Shown here: positions 27,051-33,456 of the stretch, piece after piece
Position numbering within the stretch: the first letter of the stretch is position 1
Layout: every line of letters starts with the position of its first letter
NCBI GenBank assembly: GCA_016790045.1
Contig: JAEUPW010000153.1
Location: 1 to 33,456, forward strand
Source of the DNA: Candidatus Competibacteraceae bacterium
Lineage (GTDB): Bacteria > Pseudomonadota > Gammaproteobacteria > Competibacterales > Competibacteraceae
Reading direction: 5' to 3'
DNA: 33,456 nucleotides
Notes under the pieces: model-generated
Seen by the model: only the letters and a program-made list of their open reading frames with translations
The model's database searches: none
Told to the model about the DNA's origin: nothing
Program-made: the position numbers and the translations under genes

Positions 27051-28574
27051 CTACAGATCGTGGCCCGAATACGAGCAGTTAAAAGATTTATTGCACAGCG
27101 GGAAATCCGCCACGATGTTGTTCTCGATGGCGGCCTCCAGCAGCGGCCACTGGAACCAGGACGGGTCGCGCGGATGGCAGCGGGCTATGGTGCCATCAAC
27201 GTTCAATCGCAGCCAGACCAGCACATCGCCGCGAAAGCCTTCGACCAGCGCCACGCCTTCGCCGGCTTGTTCGAGGCGATGCAGCGCGCCGCGCACCGGC
27301 CCGGCGGGCAACCCGTTTAAAAGCTGCTCGATCAGGCTCAGGCTCTGCTCGACTTCGCGGATGCGCACCCAGACACGGGCGTTGACATCGCTGTCGGCCA
27401 ACACCGGAACCTTGAATTCCAGTTGATCGTAAGGCGGATAACCGGGCTGGCGGCGGGCGTCGAAGGCGCGGCCCCCGGCCCGGCCGATAACGCCGCCGCA
27501 ACCGAATTGTTTGATGAGAGCTGGTCGAACGAAACCGGTGGAGACGGTGCGATCTTGCAACGAGGCGGTGCTGTCGTACAAATCGATCAGCGGCGGAAAC
27601 CGGCGGCGGAATTCGGCGATCAGCTCGCGCAGCGCCTTTTCCCCTTCCGGCGACACATCGGCGCCGACCCCGCCGGGAACGATGCAATCCATCAGCAAGC
27701 GATGCCCGAAACAGGCGGCGCTGGCGCGCAGCACCTTTTCCCGCAATACGCCGCAATGGGCCAGCATGAGGGCGAAGGCCGCATCGTTGCAAATCGCGCC
27801 GAAATCGCCGCAATGGTTGGCCAGCCGCTCCAGCTCGGCCATCAAGGCCCGCAGCCAATGGGCGCGGTCGGAAATTTCGGTTTCGGTTGCCGCCTCGATT
27901 GCGCGGGCGAAGGCCAGCGCGTAAGCGACGGTGCTGTCGCCCGATACTCGCCCGATCAGCCGCGCCGCCCGTTCCACGCTCGCGCCGCGCAACAGGGACT
28001 CGATGCCTTTGTGCACGTAGCCCAGCCGCTGCTCCAGGCGGACCACCGCCTCGCCGTTGGCGGTGAAGCGGAAATGGCCGGGCTCGATGATGCCGGCGTG
28101 CACCGGCCCCACCGGAATTTGATGCAGGCTTTCGCCCTCTACCGGCAGAAACGCATAGGGCGGCAACTCGCGCCTCCGCCCTTGCGTTTCGGCGAGGGGA
28201 TAGGCCAGCGGCCAGCGCCCGTGATCCAGCCAAGGGCGATGGTCCGGCGCGTCGCTCGCTTGCAGGCCGAACAGATCGACGATGGCGCGCTCCAGGCGCT
28301 GCGCGGGCGGATGGCGGCGAGCGACCGAGGGAAATTGGCCGTCCGGGCAGGCCAAACTGGCGATACCCAAGGTCCCGCTCGATTCCTCGCACAAGGCCAG
28401 ATGCACCGCATCCGGCTCGCCCCAAAAGCCGAGCAAGCTCCACGTGCCGCCGGCGAGCCCTTGAATCAGGTCATGCCACAGCGCGGGGCTCACTACCGCG
28501 CGGGTCCAGGGCCGATGGCCGGCGACCGGTTGGCCGGCGCTTAAGGCCGCTTGCAACTTGGAACCGTCGCTCAT
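27051..28574 (-). CDS. Hydrogenase-4-like large subunit (HyfG/NuoCD type) lacking all Ni-Fe cysteine ligands
   Basis: A 507-residue fusion of a NuoC-like front (about 1-135) with a NuoD/hydrogenase large-subunit core; the core begins with the conserved PVGPVHAGIIEPGHFRF (154-170). In HycE/HyfG the metal is held by RVCGIC and, at the end, DPCYSC. Here the first motif is RVSGDS (209-214), both cysteines being serine. The aligned end reads DFPLCNKSFNCSYSGHDL (490-507), with Ser501 and Gly504 in the ligand positions. There is no C-terminal extension for a maturation protease. The protein therefore cannot bind the Ni-Fe centre. It resembles hydrogenase-related complexes that lost hydrogen chemistry. 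The real substrate is unknown. Confidence 0.93.
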   Translation of the reverse strand: MSDGSKLQAALSAGQPVAGHRPWTRAVVSPALWHDLIQGLAGGTWSLLGFWGEPDAVHLALCEESSGTLGIASLACPDGQFPSVARRHPPAQRLERAIVDLFGLQASDAPDHRPWLDHGRWPLAYPLAETQGRRRELPPYAFLPVEGESLHQIPVGPVHAGIIEPGHFRFTANGEAVVRLEQRLGYVHKGIESLLRGASVERAARLIGRVSGDSTVAYALAFARAIEAATETEISDRAHWLRALMAELERLANHCGDFGAICNDAAFALMLAHCGVLREKVLRASAACFGHRLLMDCIVPGGVGADVSPEGEKALRELIAEFRRRFPPLIDLYDSTASLQDRTVSTGFVRPALIKQFGCGGVIGRAGGRAFDARRQPGYPPYDQLEFKVPVLADSDVNARVWVRIREVEQSLSLIEQLLNGLPAGPVRGALHRLEQAGEGVALVEGFRGDVLVWLRLNVDGTIARCHPRDPSWFQWPLLEAAIENNIVADFPLCNKSFNCSYSGHDL

Positions 28575-28584
28575 CGTGTCCCCT

Positions 28585-30036
28585 TCAGCCCAACAGCACC
28601 GCGACGTGATGGAACCAGGCGACCAGCGGCCCCGGCAGCCAGATTCCCGCCAACAGCACCAGGCCCAGATGGACCCACATCGGCCACACGCTCGCTTTAA
28701 CCGGCGCGGCGGGCGCGTTGTCCGGCACCCCGAACGCCAGCCCGTGCACCCGCCACAACAGCGTGCCGAAGGCCAGCAACAAGCCCAAAACCAGCGGCAA
28801 GGCGAGCAGCGGCTGGCGGGCGAAAGTGGAGCTGACCACCAGAAATTCGCTCATGAACACCCCAAACGGCGGCATCCCGGCGATGGCGACCACCCCCGCC
28901 ACCAGCCCCCAGCCCAGCGCCGGATGACTGGCGGTCAGGCCGCGTATAGTCGAAATCCGCTGGGTGCCCTTGACTTGGGAGATGTGGCCCACCGCGAAGA
29001 AAATCGCCGATTTGGTCAAGCTGTGCATAGTCATGTGCAACAGGCCGGCGAAATTGGCGAGCGGGCCGCCCATGCCGAAGGCGAAGGCGATGATGCCCAT
29101 GTGCTCGATGGACGAATAGGCGAACAGGCGCTTGATATCGCCCCGCCGGTACAGCATCAAGCCGGCGAAAGCCAGCGACAGCAGGCCGAGGCCGACCATC
29201 AGCGGCCCCGGCGCCAAGGCTCCGGGATTGGCGCTCATCAGCATCTTGAAACGCAATACCGCGTACAGCGCCACGTTCAGCAGCAAACCGGACAGCACCG
29301 CCGAAATCGGGGTCGGGCCTTCGGCGTGGGCGTCGGGCAACCAGGCGTGCAACGGCACCAGCCCCGCCTTGGTGCCATAGCCGAGCAGCAGGAACACGAA
29401 CGCCAGATTGAGCAGCGCCGGATCGAACTGTTTGGCGTGCGCCAGCAGCCGATCCCAGGCCATGGCCGGCAAGCCCTGCCCCATCACCGGCTGCGCCGCC
29501 AGATACACCAAGATGGTGCCGAATAGCGCCAGCGCGATGCCGAGGCTGCCGAGGATGAAATACTTCCACGCCGCCTCCAGCGCCGCTGGCGTCCGGTACA
29601 AACCCACCATGAGCACGGTGATCAGCGTCGCCAGTTCGATCGCCACCCACAAGAGGCCGATATTGTTGGCGAGCAGCGCCAAATTCATCGCGAACAGCAA
29701 GGCTTGGTAGGTCGCGTGATAAAAGCGCAGATAGGCGGGCGTCAGCTTGCCGGTTTCCAATTCGTGGGCGATATAGCTGGCGCTGAACACGCTGGTGGTG
29801 AAGCTGACCAGATTATTCAACACGATCAGATAGATGTTAAAATCATCCACCCGCAAGTAGAGATTGGCCTCCGGCCGCGCCCAGATCAGCAGCAGCGCGG
29901 CCAGAAAACTCGCCAGCGCCGCGCCGACATTGAGCCGCGCCCCGAGCCGATAGCTGGACAGCGCCACCAGCGCCAATCCCGCGCCGGCCGGAACCAGCAG
30001 CAACACCGCCATCGCCAATCCGCCGAGAACGCTCAT
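28585..30036 (-). CDS. Antiporter-like proton-translocating subunit (HyfF/HycQ type)
   Basis: An integral membrane protein of 483 residues with about 14 transmembrane helices, from the NuoL/M/N-Mrp family. The key ion-path residues are present: E134 in VAIELATLITVLMVGLYR and K223 in GYGTKAGLVPLHAWLPDAH. The discontinuous-helix prolines (AEGPTPISAVLSG) and the distal SLTKSAIFFAVGH lysine are also intact, so ion pumping should be functional. It overlaps the HyfE-type gene by 4 bases (ATGA) and precedes the large-subunit gene by 10 bases. Confidence 0.92.
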   Translation of the reverse strand: MSVLGGLAMAVLLLVPAGAGLALVALSSYRLGARLNVGAALASFLAALLLIWARPEANLYLRVDDFNIYLIVLNNLVSFTTSVFSASYIAHELETGKLTPAYLRFYHATYQALLFAMNLALLANNIGLLWVAIELATLITVLMVGLYRTPAALEAAWKYFILGSLGIALALFGTILVYLAAQPVMGQGLPAMAWDRLLAHAKQFDPALLNLAFVFLLLGYGTKAGLVPLHAWLPDAHAEGPTPISAVLSGLLLNVALYAVLRFKMLMSANPGALAPGPLMVGLGLLSLAFAGLMLYRRGDIKRLFAYSSIEHMGIIAFAFGMGGPLANFAGLLHMTMHSLTKSAIFFAVGHISQVKGTQRISTIRGLTASHPALGWGLVAGVVAIAGMPPFGVFMSEFLVVSSTFARQPLLALPLVLGLLLAFGTLLWRVHGLAFGVPDNAPAAPVKASVWPMWVHLGLVLLAGIWLPGPLVAWFHHVAVLLG

Positions 30037-30698
30037 TTGCGCCGGCTCTCCCGAAAGCTATCCATCGCCTGCATGTCCACGCTGTCGAAACGCTCGCGGA
30101 TGCGGAACAGGAACACGCCGATCACGATCAGCGCGATCAGCACCGAAAACGCGACGCTGATTTCCACCGCCAGCGGCATCCCGCGCGCCCCGGCGGCGGC
30201 CAGCACCAGGCCGTTTTCCAGCGACATGAAGCCGATCACCAGGCTGATGGCGTTGTGGCGGTTGACCATCAACAGCAATCCCAGCAACAGCACCGCCAGG
30301 GCGAAGGCCAAATCCTCGCGCGCCAGCGCGTCCGCCCCCGCCGTCACCGGCAGCATGACCATGATCGCCAGCGCCACCAGCGCCGCGCCGGCCAGCATGT
30401 CCCGGCCCACCCCGCCCACCACTTCCAGGGTGCGGTGGATGCCCAGTTGCCGGACGATGCGGCGCAGCGCCATCGGGATCACGATGGCCTTGAACAGCAG
30501 CGCGATGCCGGCGGTCACGTACAGATGATGGGCTTCCTGAATGTAGGCTTGCCAGCCGACCGCCAGCGCCAGCACCAGCGAATGCAAAGCGAAGATGTTG
30601 AGCAGCGCGTACACCCGATCCTGATACAGCAGCAGAAAGCTCAGCACCACCATGCCGCCGGCCAGGAAATGGGCGATGTCGAATTCCAGGCCGTGCAT
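30033..30698 (-). CDS. HyfE/HycP-type membrane subunit (NuoK-related)
   Basis: A 221-residue protein with six or seven transmembrane helices; its second half resembles NuoK. Buried charged residues K70 (ALLFKAIVIP), E161 (GFMSLENGLVL) and E179 are those expected in an ion channel of this family. The ATG at 30698 overlaps the stop of the HyfC-type gene by one base (TGATG); a GTG one codon upstream is less likely. It sits between the NuoH-like subunit and the HyfF-type antiporter, as in hyf and mycobacterial hyc operons. Confidence 0.9.
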   Translation of the reverse strand: MHGLEFDIAHFLAGGMVVLSFLLLYQDRVYALLNIFALHSLVLALAVGWQAYIQEAHHLYVTAGIALLFKAIVIPMALRRIVRQLGIHRTLEVVGGVGRDMLAGAALVALAIMVMLPVTAGADALAREDLAFALAVLLLGLLLMVNRHNAISLVIGFMSLENGLVLAAAGARGMPLAVEISVAFSVLIALIVIGVFLFRIRERFDSVDMQAMDSFRESRRK

Positions 30699-31651
30699 CA
30701 CAGGCTCCGCGACACGAACAGCAACAGCGCGCCGAGCAGACCCAGCATGAGCGCCGCGCCCAAGAACTGATCGACCCGAAACACCCGCATCTTGGCGATG
30801 CTGGATTCAAACAGCGCCAGCAAAAACCCGCCCAAGGCCAATTTGGCGATGTAGATCGCCAAGCCCTGGAAATACGCGCCCGAACCCGCCCCGGCGGTCG
30901 CCATTCCCCACGGCGCGAAGATGCTGGCGATCAGCGACAGATACAGCAGCAACTTGAGCGAGGAACCCAGCTCGATCAGCGCCAGATGGCGGCCGGAATA
31001 TTCCAGCACCATCGCCTCGTGCACCATGGTCAATTCCAGATGGGTCGCCGGATTGTCCACGGGGATGCGGGCATTTTCGGCGATGGCCACGATCACCAGC
31101 GCCAGCAGCGCCAGCGCCAGCGACACCCGCAGGCCGACATCGGCGGTCAACATGAAGCGCGCGACCGAAGACAATTCGGTGGTGCCGGCCAGCAGCGACA
31201 GCGTAAACACCATCATCAGCATCGCCGGCTCGGCCAAGGAGGCGATCATCATCTCGCGGCTGGAGCCGATCCCGCCAAAGCTGGTGCCGACATCGAGGCC
31301 GGCCAGCGCCAGAAAAAAGCGGGCGGTGCCGAGCAGCGCGACGATGGCGATCAAATCGGCCGCCCAGGTGAACGGCAACCCGCCGGCGAAGGTCGGCACC
31401 AGCGCCGCCGCCACCCACAGCGCGGCGAAAATCAGATAGGGCGCGACCCGGAACAGCCAGGACGCGGATTCGGCCAGCACCACGTCCTTGCGCGACAGTT
31501 TGAGCAGATCGCGGTAGGGTTGCAGCGGCGATGGCCCGCGCCGGCGCAACAGCCGCGCCTTGATCCAGCGCACCCAGCCGGTCAGCAGCGGCGCGAGCAA
31601 AAGCACCAGCAGCATCTGGCCGCCCTGCACCAGATAGTCGATCAGCGCCAT
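30698..31651 (-). CDS. HyfC/HycD-type membrane subunit (NuoH-like)
   Basis: The membrane arm's anchor to the redox subunits, 317 residues with about eight transmembrane helices. RRRGPSPLQPYRDLLKLSRKD (residues 37-57) is the cytoplasmic loop typical of NuoH/HyfC. The chain of buried glutamates that line the path from the quinone site is present (E141, E192 in AENARIP, E206, E212, E217 in HEAMVLEYSG). I start at ATG 31651; the upstream in-frame codons are arginine-rich and belong to the preceding gene read out of frame. It overlaps that gene by 10 bases. Confidence 0.93.
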   Translation of the reverse strand: MALIDYLVQGGQMLLVLLLAPLLTGWVRWIKARLLRRRGPSPLQPYRDLLKLSRKDVVLAESASWLFRVAPYLIFAALWVAAALVPTFAGGLPFTWAADLIAIVALLGTARFFLALAGLDVGTSFGGIGSSREMMIASLAEPAMLMMVFTLSLLAGTTELSSVARFMLTADVGLRVSLALALLALVIVAIAENARIPVDNPATHLELTMVHEAMVLEYSGRHLALIELGSSLKLLLYLSLIASIFAPWGMATAGAGSGAYFQGLAIYIAKLALGGFLLALFESSIAKMRVFRVDQFLGAALMLGLLGALLLFVSRSL

Positions 31652-33456
31652 AAGGCCATCCCCAGCAGCAACAGGATCAGCGCGCCGAACACCAGGCTCA
31701 AATAGCGGCGGATGGTGAGATATTGCAGGTAGTTGAAACGGGTCGAAAGCGCGATCACCGCAGCGGCGATGGGCGCGTAACCGCGCTCCCAAACCGGATC
31801 GCGCAACTCCACCTCCAAACGCGCCGGCCGCAAATCGCCGGGCGGCGGCATCGTCACCCGCTCGCGGGCTTGGAACACGATGCTGCCGAACACCCGGCGG
31901 ATCGGTTGGGCGAAACTGCCGGCGGTGTATTGCGTCATCGGGCTGGCGTCGGGAAAGCCGCAATCCCAGGCCGGGCCGCGCCGGGCCGCGCTGGAGGCGA
32001 ATCGGTGGATCAACAGCGCGGCGGCCAACCCGGACAGCGCCATGAACACCATCACCAGCAAGCCGTTATAGGTGCTCTTGAGCGGGCCTACCGGCACCAG
32101 CGTCAACCAGGGTTGATGGTACTGATCGGCCAACCGCGCGCCGCCGTTCAGCAAGCCCACCACCGGCCCCAGGCCATCGACCACCAAGCCCGGCAAGATG
32201 CCGGCCAGCAGGCACAGGCCGGCCAGCGCAAACATCGCGACCAAGGAAAAGCGGTCGGTTTCCCGCGCCTCGGCGGCGACCGGCGAACGCGGCCGGCCGA
32301 GGAAGGTGATGCCGAACGCTTTGACGAAACAGGCGGCGGCCAGGGCGGCGGACAGCGCCAGCAGCGCGCCGACCGCCGGCACCAGGAATTTGAGCAGCCA
32401 CTGCGGCAGTTCCGGACTGTTCAAGATCGCCTGAAAGGTCATCCACTCCGAGACGAAGCCGTTGAGCGGCGGCAGCGCCGAAATCGCCGCCGAGCCGATC
32501 AAAAACGCCAGCGCGGTCTGCGGCATCCGGTGGATCAGCCCGCCCAGCCGCTCCATGTCGCGCTCGCCGGTGGCGGTCAGCACCGCGCCCGCGCCGAGAA
32601 ACAGCAAGCTCTTGAACAGCGAATGGTTGAGGACGTGAAACAGCGCGGCGGTCAGCGCCAGCGCGGCGTTGAAATACAGCAGATTGGCCTGAAACGCCAG
32701 CGCCAGCCCCAGGCCGATGAAGATGATGCCGATATTTTCGACGGTGTGATAGGCGAGCAAGCGCTTCAGATCGTGCTGCATCAGGGCGTAGAGCACGCCG
32801 AGCACGGCGGTGATGCCGCCCGCCGCCAGCACGATAGCGCCCCACCACCACGTCGCCGACTCGCCGCCCAACAGATCGAACACGATGCGGATAAAGCCGT
32901 ACACCGCCACCTTGGTCATCACCCCGCTCATCAGCGCCGATACGTGGCTCGGCGCGGCGGGATGCGCCAGCGGCAACCAGACGTGCAAGGGCACCAAGCC
33001 CGCTTTGGAGCCAGCCCCCAGCAGCGCCAACGCCAGCACCAGCGCCGCCAGCCCCGGCGCGGTCGGGCTCGCCCGCATCGCCTCAAAGCCGTAACCGCCA
33101 TCAGGCCCCGCCAGCAACCCGAACGCCAGCAACAGCGCGAGCGTGCCAAAACAGGCCATGACCAGATAGAGGTAGCCGGCGCGGAGATTGGCCGGCTCCC
33201 GATGGTGGGCCATCACCAGCGCCCACGACCCGAGCGACATGAACTCCCAGGCGAACAAAAAAGCAAAGGCATCGTCGGCCAGCAGCACCCCGTTCATGCC
33301 CGCCAGAAAGGCCGGATAAAACGGCAGCACCCGTTCCGGCGCGCGCTCGTGCGCGCCGTAGCCCAACCCGAACAGGCTGGCGACCGCGCCGCCGAGATTG
33401 ACCACGACCATGAAAAACGCGGACAGGGCATCCAGCCGGAAATGCAGCCCCAGCCA
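31642..33456 (-). CDS. HyfB-type antiporter-like subunit (NuoL-like), 5' end beyond window
   Basis: Open for 605 codons to the right edge, beginning within WLGLHFRLDALSAFFMVVV, so the true start and about one to three helices are missing. Visible ion-path residues are E71 (FAWEFMSLGSWALVM), K151 (GAGSKAGLVPLHVWLP) and K182 (SGVMTKVAVYGF). The C-terminal part carries further helices and a soluble loop with RERVTMPPPGD that is characteristic of HyfB and not of NuoM. It is the first visible gene of the Hyf-like operon and overlaps the NuoH-like gene. Whether another gene precedes it cannot be seen. Confidence 0.92.
   Translation of the reverse strand, partial: WLGLHFRLDALSAFFMVVVNLGGAVASLFGLGYGAHERAPERVLPFYPAFLAGMNGVLLADDAFAFLFAWEFMSLGSWALVMAHHREPANLRAGYLYLVMACFGTLALLLAFGLLAGPDGGYGFEAMRASPTAPGLAALVLALALLGAGSKAGLVPLHVWLPLAHPAAPSHVSALMSGVMTKVAVYGFIRIVFDLLGGESATWWWGAIVLAAGGITAVLGVLYALMQHDLKRLLAYHTVENIGIIFIGLGLALAFQANLLYFNAALALTAALFHVLNHSLFKSLLFLGAGAVLTATGERDMERLGGLIHRMPQTALAFLIGSAAISALPPLNGFVSEWMTFQAILNSPELPQWLLKFLVPAVGALLALSAALAAACFVKAFGITFLGRPRSPVAAEARETDRFSLVAMFALAGLCLLAGILPGLVVDGLGPVVGLLNGGARLADQYHQPWLTLVPVGPLKSTYNGLLVMVFMALSGLAAALLIHRFASSAARRGPAWDCGFPDASPMTQYTAGSFAQPIRRVFGSIVFQARERVTMPPPGDLRPARLEVELRDPVWERGYAPIAAAVIALSTRFNYLQYLTIRRYLSLVFGALILLLLGMALWR

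Noticed and set aside
26530..33456. True respiratory complex I (nuo) operon
   Set aside because: The gene order B-C-E-F-G-I, the HyfE-type subunit and the HyfB C-terminus fit hydrogenase-4-like complexes; nuoE, F, G, A and J are absent.
26530..33456. Functional hydrogenase-4 or formate hydrogenlyase
   Set aside because: All four Ni-Fe cysteine ligands are replaced, and no ferredoxin subunits, formate dehydrogenase or maturation genes are visible.

Overview
This window is high-GC DNA with dense, mostly overlapping operons. It looks like a gammaproteobacterium; a Competibacter-like lineage is possible, but I hold that weakly because no rRNA or other phylogenetic marker is present. I see no tRNA, rRNA, CRISPR array or transposase, and no gene-free stretch longer than 300 bases. 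Region 1 (1-3115): the left edge cuts a large minus-strand gene for a membrane protein with a perfect EF-hand loop. It diverges from a plus-strand aquaporin Z gene that ends in a clear intrinsic terminator. Region 2 (3172-13328, minus strand) is a complete glycerol module in the order glpR, glpK, glpD, glpS, glpT, glpP, glpQ, glpU, glpV. The ABC importer brings glycerol in, GlpK phosphorylates it, GlpD oxidises glycerol-3-phosphate into the quinone pool, and GlpR probably represses the set through an 11-bp-phased array of CGAAAATA-type repeats upstream of glpK. Region 3 (13476-17108, plus strand) holds four overlapping or close corrin-ring genes (cbiX long form, cbiC/cobH, cbiET/cobL, cobI/cbiL). 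It is followed at once by an AT-rich sulfotransferase gene that overlaps the end of cobI and looks horizontally acquired. Region 4 (18052-20277) has a DUF4112 membrane protein, a very small Pmp3/UPF0057 membrane protein on the opposite strand, an AstC/ArgD-type aminotransferase, and a 51-residue zinc-ribbon protein overlapping the aminotransferase end. Region 5 (20395-23974, plus strand) is a polar amino-acid ABC importer with two tandem paralogous binding proteins, one permease with an unusual extracytoplasmic insert, and a GlnQ-type ATPase. Region 6 (24044-33456, minus strand, 5' end beyond the right edge) is a six-subunit, complex-I-like and hydrogenase-4-like membrane complex (HyfB, C, E, F, G, I types). 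It runs on without a real gap into NudC, an HD-domain phosphohydrolase and a class III nucleotidyl cyclase fused to an FHA domain. The most notable point in the window is that the HyfG-type 'hydrogenase' large subunit has lost all four Ni-Fe cysteine ligands (RVSGDS in place of RVCGIC; SYSG in place of CYSC). The complex therefore cannot be a conventional [NiFe] hydrogenase. It is more likely an ion-pumping oxidoreductase with another substrate, and its operon ends in nucleotide-handling and signalling genes.
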